A stretch of 64,000 nt of DNA, taken from positions 1,888,807-1,952,806 of the forward strand of contig JBBMOL010000116.1 of the NCBI GenBank assembly GCA_037954665.1. Direction: 5' to 3'. Below the pieces are notes generated by a model that had not been told where the DNA came from, ran no database searches, and saw only the letters and a list, made by a program, of their open reading frames with translations. Source of the stretch: Laguncularia racemosa (taxonomy: Eukaryota; Streptophyta; Magnoliopsida; Myrtales; Combretaceae). Numbering within the stretch: position 1 is the first letter of the stretch; each line of letters begins with the position of its first letter. The position numbers and the translations under genes were made by a program. Shown in pieces: positions 10,694 through 21,357 of this stretch.

Positions 10694-12889
10694 TGTCGAG
10701 TCTATTTTTTTGCATCCCCATTCCTAATCTGATCTAGACTAGACCCTATGCTCATCTAATGTAGATCCTCGACTTGAGTTAGGAATTTCGTTTGATTTTT
10801 GGAGTCGCCACCCAACTGTTGTTGGGAAATATTGAATTAAGACTAAAGGAGCGGATTAGTCTTAATTTGGACCACTAGTCGTCGTTATTTCCTCTTCTCA
10901 TTTTTGTGAAGAGAGGAAAAGGGAAAACCAGAGTTTCTAAGTCCGGAGGCTAACCTATTAAAACCTTACGGTTACCACCTAATCTCCTAAAATTGTTCTT
11001 ATTTAGAAATGTGTTTTATTGTGTTTCTGTTACTTTTATTATGTTTTTGAATTATTTTAAGAAAAGGATTTTTCATTCATTTTATGGGTTGACCCGGATG
11101 GGTGCCTACGTACCTGCTACTCAGGATCAAACAAGTCGTAGTTCGCTTTTCTGAAAACTTTAAGTTTGTTTGTGAATTTTAATTTTGAAATCTCTTTTGA
11201 TTTATGTTTTTACCATTTTTGGGATTTTTTTTCTGAAAAAAATCTAAGCCTAAGTTTTAATTTGATTTTTGAAAATGATTTTTAGGGAAAACATCAATTT
11301 TTGGATTTATTTTGAGAAAAATGGTTTTTTCTAAGTGTTAAAACTCATTTTTATGATTCTTTTTAATTTTTTATATTTTTTTTATGATTTTTTTTGTAAA
11401 TTTTTGTGATTTTATGACTTTTTATTATTTTTATGATTTTTATGATTCTTCTACTATTTTTTATATTTTTTCTAAGTTTTCATGATTTTCATAGTTTTTT
11501 TTATTATTTTTATGATTTTTGTTGATTTTTTTTATAATTTTTGAATTTTTGTTAAAAATTTTATCCTAAACTATTATTTATCCTATTTTGAAATCTAAAA
11601 TTTTATCATTACTTCTTCTAATATTTTTATTATTTATGTACATTTTTTATTATTATTTCTTTTCTTTTTTTTATTTTTTTTATTTTCTACATTATTAAAT
11701 CCTAGAAAAATCTAATTTCTATCATTTTCCTATTTATTGAAAATAAAACATAACTAAATAAATAAATAAATAACCAACAAATCAATAACAATTTACCAAA
11801 TAATAAATCAAATAAATACAAATAAATAAATAAAAAAAATTCGAAAAAATAGAAAATCCGGAAAATTCGACTTACCTGGATCCAGGTCGGTGCGCGGGTC
11901 GGGTCGGTCGGGTCGAATCGGGTCGGGTCGGATCGGTCAGACACGGCGGCGGAGGATGCTCGTTCACGGCGTTCCGGCGGTCTTTCGTCGCGGGTGAGGT
12001 GTCGAATCCTAGCTTCTTGAGGGTGCTGAATCCAATGGTGGCGGTGGTTTGCTCCCAGATCGCCTCTTGGTGGTGGTTCAACTTCGGTCGGTGGTCGTAG
12101 CTTTGGTTTTCCTTCGGTGCTCTCCGATTTGCTCTCTTTTCTCACTTTCTCTCAATTCTGATCCGTGTGTTGGCTTCCTACCTTCGATTCCTATTTATAG
12201 GCGCTTGAAAACGAGCTGGATAAGCTTGGATTTCCTCCGATCGAAGCTAATCGGATTTTTGGTTAAAAAAACCAACTCCGATTTGTGTAAATCCTTTGAT
12301 TTGTTGCGATTTGATTCCAATTAGATAATGTTTATCTTATTTCTGTTGAAAATCTGTTGGATTTATGCAAAAAATTGAATCGAAACGGCCGAAATTCGAA
12401 TTTTCTCTTCCGCCGGCGATCTCGGACCCAAGGTAGAAGACAATTACGTGCCCGGCGCGTGCGCTCCCTCCAGCCAATCGGATGTTGCCATGTGTCATGG
12501 ATAAGTGAAAAAATTGCAAAACGTGGAAACTGCTCCTCCCGCGATTCGAACCCGCGACCGAACCCCCCTGCGCGCGCCTTAGCCCATGGTCCGGACCAGC
12601 TAGGCTAGCCCACTTTCCTGATTTTTCTAATTTCGCAAATTGCATATATGCAATGCGATTTTTTTATTTTTTTGTATTTTTTGAAATTTCAAAAATTTGT
12701 AAAAATTATTTATTATTTATTATTGCCATTTCTGAAATCATTTTTCAAAATTGTTGTTTTTTCCTATTTATTTTTATTTTTTTGAATATTTTTATTATTT
12801 TTGCTAAATTGGGGAAAAATTGGAAAAAAATTGAAAATTGATTATTATTGATTATTATTCATTCTTAGGGCAAAAATGGGGTGTTTACA
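10694..12889 (-). repeat. Solo LTR C (Tat/Retand-like) with TSD AGAAC
   Basis: This 2196-bp LTR is flanked by perfect 5-bp repeats AGAAC (10689-10693 and 12890-12894). Plus-strand termini are TGTCGAGTC...GTTTACA; the minus strand begins TGTAAACACCCC. Orientation is minus: a TATA box CTATAAATAG lies at 12200-12191, with GC-rich sequence downstream. The motif with GGTGCCTACGTACC at 11100-11115 resembles those in Tat/Retand-type LTRs (from memory, moderate certainty). 11160-11870 is T-rich low-complexity sequence. Open frames in 11700-12650 are side effects of its GC-rich part. Confidence 0.88.
12541..12607 (-). other. tRNA-like segment (A box and B box) inside solo LTR C
   Basis: On the minus strand TAGCCTAGCTGG (12607-12596) fits the pol III A-box consensus TRGCNNAGYNGG exactly. 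GGGTTCGAATCGC (12553-12541) contains a B-box core GGTTCGAATC, with one departure at the end. The spacing, 54 nt from A-box start to B-box start, is longer than in a standard tRNA but possible with a long variable arm. I cannot form a full acceptor stem, so this is a tRNA-derived relic or internal promoter rather than a tRNA gene. Confidence 0.6.
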
Positions 12890-13235
12890 AGAACATTATG
12901 GTATGGATTGCATAAAAACAATTAAAGTAAATAGGTGCAATGGAATTCATATTAAATAATAAAAATAAACTGATAAATTGCATAAAAGAAAATAAAATAA
13001 ATGAAACAATTGCTATAATCTTCAAGAGTTTGTAGAACTTCAATCTTCCGAAATGATTCATAGAATTCTTCAATTGAAAGCAAACTTCAGTAACATTCTT
13101 TCTTCAAACTAAAATTTGGAATAACATGAAATGTAAAAAAAAATTAAAGAGGAATAAAATCCTAAAGTTTCTAAGGGAATTCTAATGATTCAAAAGATCA
13201 AAACAAGAATGCCCCTAAAGGTTCACACAAGGGGT

Positions 13236-13246
13236 TTATTTATAGA
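13236..13246 (-). promoter_or_regulatory. TATA box of the Athila LTR
   Basis: The minus strand reads CTATAAATAAA in the outer part of the 5' LTR, the expected place for the U3 promoter. No other strong TATA was seen nearby. Confidence 0.6.
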
Positions 13247-13687
13247 TCCAAAGAGGAGGATGATAAGGCTGATCTGATGAGGATTTGAGTCAGCAAATTA
13301 ATCAAGATAAGGTTTTAAAGAAATTTTCGCATGGACATCCGAGAAACAGTTAAAGCTGGCTCAAGGCCGGTAGCCTTGAATGTAGGCCGGCCAAGAGCCG
13401 ACGGCTTTGATGCACTGGGATGATTTTTCTCTTAGGCCAGCCTTAAGGCTGGTAGCCTTCAGTTGTAGGCCGACCTGGGGCTAGTGGCCTTCAATGCAAT
13501 TCTTCACTTGCTTTTTCAATTTTGTGAAAAACTCCTCCAATTAACTTGTATTTTACTTTTAGATCCTCAAAACCTGAATTTTCACAATAAACACCATTAA
13601 ATATCATTTCTTTATATTTTCTTATAATATTGAAATAAATTTAATATAGATCCCAAAAGAAAATATAAGTATAATGTGATCTTATCA

Positions 13688-13847
13688 CTTATCTCCACGC
13701 CGCTGGCCTTAAATGGCCAGTTTAGAATGAAAGCCACTGGCCATGCGTCCACCTTCGGTTCTTGTGCTTTGATTCCTACGTTGAACAATGTTGTAAGAGT
13801 CGCGATTTGATTCCCATCAGAAAGTAGTTCCAGCAATGAAATAAACG
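13688..13847. other. Junction between Athila LTR and pararetroviral sequence
   Basis: 160 bp with GGCCAG/CTGGCC motifs (13697-13745) like those in the Athila and B LTRs, then sequence leading into the viral protease frame. CTTAT at 13688-13692 is the predicted TSD of the Athila insertion; its partner is off-window. Confidence 0.45.
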
Positions 13848-14317
13848 ATGAAGAATTTATCAACATAATCAATAGAGTAAATATCCAAAAATGATATGTT
13901 AAAGTCATATTAGTTGTAAATAATGAATTTTCAATAGAAATAATAGCCTTATTAGATAGTGGTGTTGATCAAAATTGCTTACAAGAAGGATTAATTCCAA
14001 CAAAATATTATGAAAAGACTATAGAAAGATTAGTCTTTGCAAATGGTTTGAAATTAAATATTCAATACAAATTATCTAGAGCAAAAATTATTCAAGACAA
14101 CATTAACTTCAAAACTTATTTCATATTAGTAAAACATTTTAGTAATCCCATGATCTTAGGAACACCATTCCTCATTATGCTATATCCTTTTCAAATAATT
14201 TCTCAAGGATTAGATACAATAATTAAGAATAAAAAAGTCTCTTTCAAAGTTTTAGTTCCAGTAAAAGTAGAAAAAGTGAATTTGTTAAGGGAAAAATTAG
14301 CAAGTAAAATTAGATAG
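13848..14317 (+). pseudogene. Pararetroviral aspartic protease remnant
   Basis: The frame carries LLDSG with the catalytic Asp-Ser-Gly at 13955-13963, then the substrate-flap area and MILGTPF (about 14147-14169), the C-terminal retropepsin motif. A TGA interrupts the frame before the active site (about 13890) where Trp would fit. The protease would release the structural proteins and RT from the viral polyprotein. The part after 14230 is a Lys-rich linker. Confidence 0.8.
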
Positions 14318-15918
14318 ATATATTTTCTCAAAGAAGAATTGAAAGAAAAAAGAATTGATCAAAGGTTGAAGATGGAAGTTCTTTAAGAAAAGATTAAACA
14401 AATCAAAGAAAAAATTGAAAAAGAAATTTGTTCAGAAATAACAAATGCTTTTTGGTTAAGAAAACAACATTTAGTAAAATTACCTTATATTGAGGAATTT
14501 ACTAAAGACAAAATACCAACAAAAGTAAGACCTATCCAAATGAATCAAGATTTGTTAGAATATTGTAGAAAAGAGATCCAAGAACTCTTAGATAAGAAAT
14601 TGATAAGGAAGTCAAAGTCTCTTTGGTCATGCTCTACTTTTTATGTTCAAAAGCAAACTAAATTATAATGAGGTGCTCTAAGATTAGTTATCAATTATAA
14701 ACCATTAAATGTTGTGTTCAAATGGAAAAGACATCCAATAACTAATTAAAAACATTTACTCAATAGGCTTGCAGGAGCTAAAATCTTTTCAAAATTTGAC
14801 ATGAAATTGGATTTTGGTAGATCTAGATAGAAGAATCTAATAAATACAAAACTGCCTTTAATGTTCCTATTGGGCATTATGAATGGAATGTAATGCCTTT
14901 GGATGTAAAAAATGCACCATTAGAATTTCAAAACATTATAAATGATATATTTTCTCCATTTATTAACTTTTCATTTGTTTGCATAGACGATGTATTAATA
15001 TTTTCAGAAGATATCAACTAACATTTTAAGCATTTAGAAATTTCTTTAAAATTATAAAAAGAAACGGATTAGTTGTTTAATATAAAAAGATGAAATTATT
15101 TCAAAACAAAATTAGGTTCCTAGGCCATGAAATTGCTCATGAAATTATTAAACCAATAGATAGATCGATAGAATTTGGAGAAAATATCTTGATCAAATTA
15201 AAGATAAAAAACAACTTCAAAGATTTTTAGGGTGCCTCAATTATGTCTCAGATTTTATTCCAAATTGTAGACTTAGATGCAAATCTATATTCTAAAGACC
15301 AAAGAAAAATCCTCTAGATTGGTCTTTATAAACCACAAAAATTGTTAAAGAAATTAAAAAAGAAATCAAGTCTTTACCTTGTCTAAGCATATTAGATTTG
15401 AATGTTAGGATAATAATAGAGACTGATGCTTCATATGAGGGATATGGGAGAATTTTGAAACAACTAATCAATAACAAAGAACAAGTTGTTAGATATTATT
15501 TAGCTATCTGGAAAGGTGCTCAAGAAAATTATTCTACTATTAAAAATGAAATATTAGCTATAGTATTATGTGTTTCAAAATTTCAAGATGATTTATATAA
15601 TAAAAGTTTTTATTAATCAACCAAAGAAATTTTACTCAAAGATGTTAAAAATCTTGTTTAAAAACAAAATTTTGCCAGATGACAAGCTATTTTATTTGTT
15701 TTTTATTTTGAAATTGAATTGATAAAAGAAGATTCAAATTCACTCCTTGACTTTCTATCCAAGAATTCCTTTAGGGAAACCATGGCTAGCTTATCAAAAC
15801 TAAAGTCCAAGGTTGATTATGCTATGAAGATTGTTCCAACAACTTCACCACAAAACAAAGATCTCCTACTCCAACTAGTTATGCTAATGTTGTTTCAAGT
15901 TAAAATTAACCATGGCTA
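14318..15918 (+). pseudogene. Pararetroviral reverse transcriptase and RNase H remnant
   Basis: The RT fingers start near 14480 (LPYIEEFTKDKIPTKVRP). The palm active site reads IDD at 14983-14991, flanked by FVC and VLIF. RNase H begins near 15405 with the catalytic Asp in ETDASYEGYG (Asp codon 15424-15426) and has NEILAIV (about 15544) as its second acidic segment. Several stops (about 14665, 14749, 15018) and frame changes break it. The end of the RNase H region and a Ser/Lys-rich tail reach about 15918. Expected function: copying pregenomic RNA into DNA; not possible from this copy. Confidence 0.82.
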
Positions 15919-16149
15919 GATAAGCCCATCACACCCTCTCAAAAGCTGACATTTAAATCCCATGTTCAAATAAAAGAGTATTTAATGAAGACTCTTGTAA
16001 AAGCATTATTTACTATAGAGCTTGAAATATAAAAAAATTTTACCGAAACAAATTCGTTACATATTGTTCAAAACTTCTTCCCTAAATATTTCATTTTATT
16101 CTAACACATCCTTAAAAAACTCAAACTTTTATGAGTATATACTTGTAGA

Positions 16150-16917
16150 AACAAGTAGTATAGAAATTACTCATGTTTAAAATACTTAACAAGAAGTCAT
16201 TTATTCAAAAGTATAAATTCTACGAGTATTTTCTCAAAAGGAATGGAGAGAACATCTGTTCATACCAAAGAATTTCACTCAACCTTTTGTTCTAGTCGTT
16301 TTTTACTATTATGATTATATAGTGGCATGGGAAATTTTTTTTTATTATGAAAACTATCCCCACTTTTGGTTTTTTCAATTTAAAACTATGCAACAACAGT
16401 TCTTGGTATGGTTTGCTCAATGGTTCACTTACTTTAGTCAAAACGAAAAATGTATCCTACAGATATCCATCAAGGATTACAAGTGTTCAAAGACAAGAAA
16501 GATGCTCTAGCATACACGAAGGATTTATTATTTTGTGTAACTTTCAACCTAGGATGGATAATGACTTGGTCATATATCTTAAAAAATAATGAGTATGATT
16601 TGCTCAATATTAAAAGAGTATATTGAGTTAAATGGTGGGATAGGTTCAACACTAAATTAGTAGATGCTCAAACTATCCAAGCCTATTTTGATCAAATAAA
16701 GAAAATAAATGTTCAAGACTTTAAGTTCCTCTGAAACAAGAGTAAAATCCAAGTAGATTTGGTAGGGAAATTAGAACCAATTACTTATAAAAGGAAAATA
16801 TTAGAATTAGCTACTAAAATAGCTAAAGAAGAAGAATCTTAATGTATAGGCAGCAATTCGATTTATCAAAATGAAGATGACTATTATGGGATAGATATCT
16901 CTAATAGTCCATAAAAA
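16150..16917 (+). pseudogene. Pararetroviral coding region downstream of RNase H
   Basis: An interrupted frame rich in aromatic residues (DYIVAWEIFFYYENYPHFWF at about 16309-16368) continues with stops to an acidic end, EDDYYGIDISNSP, at about 16873-16911, followed by a stop. The position matches the coding region after RNase H in some caulimovirids; I cannot assign a function (transactivator-like or virion-associated are possibilities). The acidic C-terminus and its stop codon lie in the 75-bp unit duplicated at 16852-17001. Confidence 0.55.
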
Positions 16918-17001
16918 AAAAAGGTTAGCAATTCAATTTATCAAAATGAAGATGACTATTATGGGATAGATATCTCTAATAGTCCATAAAAAAAAGGTTC
17001 A
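16852..17001 (+). repeat. 75-bp tandem duplication at the end of the viral coding region
   Basis: 16852-16926 and 16927-17001 are almost identical (AGCAATTC..TTTATCAAAATG ... AGTCCATAAAAAAAA). They differ by a base or two and by A-run length. High identity inside an otherwise decayed region implies a recent duplication. Confidence 0.9.
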
Positions 17002-17026
17002 AATCACAGTAAAAAAGCAACAATAC

Positions 17027-17290
17027 TTAACTTTTATCATGATAGACACTCACATGTGCACGGTGCTTAACTTTTGGCAAAAGATGATAAATACTCACAT
17101 GTAGTGGTCAACTTTTCTGAAAATAATATGATAACAAACATTCACATTTTCAAAAAGGAATATCATCATAAAAAGAAAGCAGGATTCATTCCTTCATGAG
17201 GAAACAATAATGTTCCTCAATCATATAATTCTGCTCAAGTATAAAAAGAAGATCAAGCCTGAAGGCAAGGCAGAGGCTACAAAACCAGAA
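17027..17290 (+). promoter_or_regulatory. Probable pararetroviral promoter and transcript start
   Basis: TATAAAAAG at 17240-17248 is followed about 30 bp later by a purine-rich start-like region (GGCAAGGCAGAGGCTAC, 17264-17280). Upstream, two imperfect copies of a roughly 40-bp unit (17027-17066 and 17067-17110) share TTAACTTTT and ACTCACATGT, resembling enhancer repeats. Position between the last coding region and the leader is that of the pregenomic RNA promoter in Caulimoviridae. Function is inferred. Confidence 0.55.
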
Positions 17291-17469
17291 CAAAAACACT
17301 CCTACATAACCTCCTTTTGAAATCTCCTTATATCAATCTTCTTGTACCTGTTTTTCAAGACATTCTTGTATTGATTTTTGTATCAATCTCTTAAAAGCTT
17401 TATCTTCGTAAGTGATTACTATTTAAATTTACTCCTTATCAAATTTCGTTTTTCTGTGTTTATCTTGTC

Positions 17470-17860
17470 TCAACATAATACACTTATTACTTTACCTATA
17501 ACATATGTACATATTACGTATATGAGTATTTATTTATATGTGTCATGTTAATATATTATATGTACTGATGTACATAATAAAAATGTATGTTATAATATAT
17601 ATTTATTATTAATATATATAATATAATATTATATACATTTATATTATATTGCAAACATTTATACACATATGTGTATTGTGTACATATACATGTATAACTT
17701 AAATATATAGTGTCACATATATGTTAATATTTGTATAACAAATATATGAGCATATATATGTATATATATCTTATATACAATATACATGAGTATAATATAT
17801 AAATATTATATATGTAAGGCATTTACGTACATATTAAATGTCCAAGTAATGTAACTATAA
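17470..17860. repeat. TA-rich tract at the end of the pararetroviral insert
   Basis: About 390 bp of alternating TA/ATATAC with many TATATA and ACATATA runs. It directly follows the viral leader-like sequence. AT dinucleotide repeats are known preferred neighbours of endogenous pararetroviruses in plants. Confidence 0.75.
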
Positions 17861-18844
17861 TAAGGTTATTTTAGGGGGCAAAAAAAAGGAATGAGGGTTG
17901 AAATTACTATTATTTAGTCTTTTGGAAGAAATTGTTATTCTTTATTTTATAGAATAAGAATTTTCGGTTGGTATTACGCAAAATACAAACAAACATGAGA
18001 ATAGCCATTTGATAAGAAATAAAGTTGGAATAGAATGACAATTCCACCAACCAAATGTGCTATAAAAAACCTAGAAAAACAAATTTTAAATCCCTCTCTT
18101 TTGTCTAGTTTAGAACTTTTTCTCTTGAGAGTTAGAAATTAAGAAATAAAAATTTAATATCTAATTAAGGGTCTCACAAGAGTTTAAGCATGATTTGGGT
18201 TTTTTTGTGCATGTGTGAAACTAGATTTTAACATAACACTTAATGATTGCAAAAGGAAAAAAAGTATACTTTTAGTTATTAATGTATGCTCACTTTTTTT
18301 TTTTTGTTTTTTGTTTTACTAATGTTTATAAGTTGAGACTGTCTTTAATGTTGCTAAGTTTTCCATTCATGATTGACACATGGCAATGTCTAATTGGTTA
18401 CAATTATTCATTTAACAGAATGCTAATATTAAATATTTAATTACATAATGTAATAAAAATAACACAAAAAATTTAAAATACGAAGAAAAGAAACTTTAAA
18501 AAAAAAATCGCAAATGATACTTTTTGAATGTTATGATTTTTCATTGGTTTAAACTTTGAAAATGATCTTTTTTTTTTTTTAAGTTAATTCATGGATTCCT
18601 CTTTATTACATATTTTATGCAAAAAAAGATGGCACTTGATGATAATGATATTGATCTATAAAAATAAGAGTTATATATCTCTACTAATTTCTTTTTAGTA
18701 TTCCTAGGTTAAAAAAATCTATTAGTATAAATAAACTTTATACAATCAATTTGATATGGTTCTAAAGAAATTAACTCATTGGTTTGTAACCTATTTTTAG
18801 TAGAAGTAGATAGGGATGATTTTTCTAACTAATCCATGATTGAG
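17861..18844. other. AT-rich spacer, no gene recognised
   Basis: No open frame, LTR terminus or PBS seen. There are poly-T runs near 18294 and 18569. 17890-18065 has a MITE-like flavour (its right end reads ATTCCACCAACCAAATGTGC) but I could not find convincing terminal inverted repeats. Confidence 0.4.
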
Positions 18845-19379
18845 TTGTAAAGCCCTGAAACCTAGGCCACGCTACTGCGCGCTACGTGTCTTTATCTCAC
18901 AGGAACACGTTAAGGCTCTGAAACAACTCTGATACATATTAGCCTGTAACTCCCATATAAAAACATTTCATACATCCTTAAAATTCAAATGATAAATTAA
19001 ACCATACTAAACATCTAAAGCAGTAGAAGTCTTTAAACGCTAAAAATAACATTTTCAAAAGACAATGTCTATCACAATCCAATAATATAATTCTCCTCAA
19101 ACCTAATCACTATAATAGTAATGGTAATCTTCATCTTCCTTTCTCTATGGTTCACCCAAACCCAAGTTATCTTTAGGGTTCTTATCTTCTTCAATACCTG
19201 CATCTAAAAATGATTCCCTGAAGGGTGAGCTAATGCTCAGTACGTATAACACAAACACATACGCAGGAACAAATATAAACAAGTATCACATACATCCTGT
19301 AGAACTTAAACATAGACAACCTTTTTTAAATATAATTTATTTCTACAAGAAAACAATAGGGTACTCATGACACCCTTAA

Positions 19380-19680
19380 CACATTGAAGCATGATTTGGA
19401 GATGGGAACTGCCATTGCGGGCCCCATACCTATGATCCCTTAATCCTTAAACTTGGTGATGGAAACTGTTACTACGGGCCTCACACCTATATACACTTAA
19501 ACCTTGAACTTGGTAATGGGAATTGCCATTACGGGCCCTATACCTATGTCCACTTAAACCTTAAACTTGGTGATGGGAACTGCCACTATGGGCCTCACGC
19601 CCATGTACAATTAAACCTTAAACTTGGTGATGGGAACTACCACTACGGGTCCTATACCCATGTACACTTAACCACTTAAT
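19380..19680. repeat. Tandem array, five copies of about 57 bp
   Basis: Units begin at about 19395, 19452, 19510, 19567 and 19624, each with CTTGGTGATGGGAACTGCCA followed by a CGGGCC block and an ACTTAAACC spacer. Units differ at several positions, so the array is old. Confidence 0.85.
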
Positions 19681-20104
19681 CAACATTCAACCTAGATCAT
19701 TTCCAAGCACGGCTCTATTAGGGATAACGTCACACAAGGATCATTGGGGTGCTCTTTAGGAATCTGCCACTATATGCCCCTAGGCCAAGCTAAGCATATA
19801 CAACATACCACTTAAACACTTAAACCGATTCATCAATTAAAACAAGTTTCATATATATAATAACTTAAATAAGCACAAATCAACACGCAAGTTACACATA
19901 CCTTGAAGTCTTGGACATAAGCTACGTTGAATTATGTTAAATCAACAAGTTCTTCTTAGTACTTAATCTAAGATCAATATCATTCTCTTGTTTCTCTTAA
20001 TCCTATTTCTTGATTTCTCTAGGGTCTTACTAGCTATCTAAGCTACATATAAATTAGTTTAATTTGAAGTTAAATGAATGTATAATTATGTTATACTTTA
20101 TTCA

Positions 20105-20460
20105 ATATGGTCATGTTGGGGACCGTGTTGCTCGACATGAGTTGAAGCATAAGCATGTTAAGGGTCGTGTATCTTTCGGTGTAAAACTTAGTTTCAATAC
20201 GGTATAAACAAGACTGTGTTAAGAGGTCGTGTTACCCTTAACAAAACATGGTTGAAACACAACCATGTTAAGAGGCCGTGTATCTCTTGGTGCAACTTTT
20301 ACACTCAATACAGTTTAAACACGACCATGTTGAGAGGTCGTGTTACTCTTAACTCAATATTGTCGAAACACGACCATTTAGGAGCCCGTGTATCTTTTGG
20401 TGTACCTTCCAACATGGTCGAAACACGACTGTGTTATTACGTCGTGTTACCTTCGGCGAC
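20105..20460. repeat. Array of CACGACC/GGTCGTG half-palindromes
   Basis: A repeated unit with AAACACGACCATGTT...AGAGGTCGTGTTAC...TCTTTTGGTG, about 8 half-sites in 350 bp, many able to pair with the next. The open frame across 20216-20521 results from this repeat and is not a gene. Confidence 0.75.
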
Positions 20461-21357
20461 CTCCATGATCCCTAATTCTTTTACTTCAATTTCTCTAAAA
20501 CTAAATCCTATATATTCTTAAGCTCAATTAAGTCTCTAAAGTACATAATTGTTTTTAAATTACATAGATCTGCATACTTACTTCAAATTCCACAAGTCGT
20601 AAATCTTAGATCATCGATTCTCCATTCTCGTATGTCCCATCACACACCTTATTTTCTATATAAACAAACGACGCTCATAACTACAAATTCCATAAATCTT
20701 AATTTGATTTTAGTATGGAATTTCTTACCCTTTTGTGATGGGAATTTTTCCGGTAACCTAGATGGTAACAGAACTTGATTTGGATGATGATCCAAATCAT
20801 TCATATTCACCCTTTGTTTCTTTTTATCTAATAAATATTTGAATAATAATGTTACAAGTACAATGATATTTCTCTACGAGATGCCAAATGACTCTCATTT
20901 GTTGATCGCTTAGGGACATTATCAGATTCTCATCCACTGGCCTGTTGTGATCAACATTGCCTCAATGCATTAGCTCTTTGAGGATCTTTATTATTTTTTA
21001 TTTGTAATTATTTCTTTATAATATTTATGTGTAAGCTTTTGGGACACTTTTTATTTGGTTGTGATTGAGTTTTAGGACCGGCTATTCTAAAAGTGGCATA
21101 GTTGTAATTTTGTGGACTTTTTAATTCTAAAGGGAGCAAGTATAAATATTTGCTTAAATAGGGTTTTAGGGAACTTTTACAAAATTTTCAAAATAGACAC
21201 ACTTCACATGTTGAGGGTTAAGGTTGCCTAATTCTACACATTGCTTTTATCAATTTCAAATCCCAATTTGAGGTTGTGGCAAGCGGCTTTAAGGCTAGTG
21301 AGTTATATCTAGGGTTGAATTGGATTTTTTATTGACCAAAATAGATTACATTTGTAA

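Larger units (their letters stand above)
4342..13687 (-). mobile_element. Athila-lineage Ty3/gypsy element (5' half in window, multiply interrupted)
   Basis: Minus-strand order from the right: 5' LTR (13687 to 9920), tRNA-Asp-type PBS, gag, protease remnant, RT. After 4342 the RT is cut by element A; the rest (RNase H, integrase, 3' LTR) must lie left of the window. Lineage is assigned from the PBS, the NPKGVNAI...LRSGK gag linker, the SVKYPKDIVENVLVKVDK protease segment and the FMDDFSVFG RT motif. It carries three younger insertions: A, B and solo LTR C. Confidence 0.9.
9920..13687 (-). repeat. Athila 5' LTR, interrupted by solo LTR C
   Basis: The LTR runs from TGATCCACGC at 9920 to CTTATCA at 13687 (plus-strand reading), interrupted at 10694-12889. 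Without the insertion and its duplicated target it is about 1.57 kb, a normal Athila LTR length. The right part (12895-13687) holds the promoter and a set of GGCCGGCC-type motifs at about 13365-13490. The right end is inferred from TG/CA termini because the other LTR is off-window. Confidence 0.8.
13848..17460 (+). mobile_element. Endogenous caulimovirid (pararetrovirus) fragment
   Basis: Plus-strand order protease, RT, RNase H, further coding region, then a non-coding region with a TATA box, as in the 3' half and large intergenic region of Caulimoviridae. No LTR, PBS or integrase is present. The protease spacing and the EGLIPTKYYE motif after it suggest a Petuvirus- or Florendovirus-like member (inference). 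There are many in-frame stops and frameshifts and no intact gene: an old integrated copy. Movement and coat protein regions are missing; they may lie beyond the Athila insertion. Confidence 0.85.
18846..20735 (-). repeat. Tekay/Del-like LTR with adjoining internal stub
   Basis: 18925-18935 reads GTATCAGAGTTG-like on the minus strand (a PBS of the tRNA-iMet type), and TGTAACTCCC begins at 18945, giving a minus-oriented 5' LTR to the right and an internal stub 18846-18944. The rest holds a 57-bp tandem array and an array of CACGACC-type palindromes, both common in this lineage's LTRs. Element D starts at 20736 and cuts it, so the outer end is unknown. Lineage and orientation are inferred from general features, not coding sequence. 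Confidence 0.5.

Noticed and set aside
11702..12645. Several open frames on both strands in the GC-rich part of solo LTR C.
   Set aside because: They overlap each other, lack similarity to any protein I know and lie inside an LTR bounded by a TSD.
16852..17001. The two 75-bp units as a CRISPR-like or LTR structure.
   Set aside because: Only two adjacent copies with no spacer between them: a simple tandem duplication.
17470..17860. TA-rich tract as a centromeric satellite or origin.
   Set aside because: No regular monomer; better explained as the AT-repeat neighbourhood of the viral insert.
17890..18065. A MITE.
   Set aside because: One end looks typical but terminal inverted repeats and TSD could not be matched.
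20216..20521. A 101-codon frame.
   Set aside because: Made of the CACGACC half-palindrome repeats; no start context or conserved domain.
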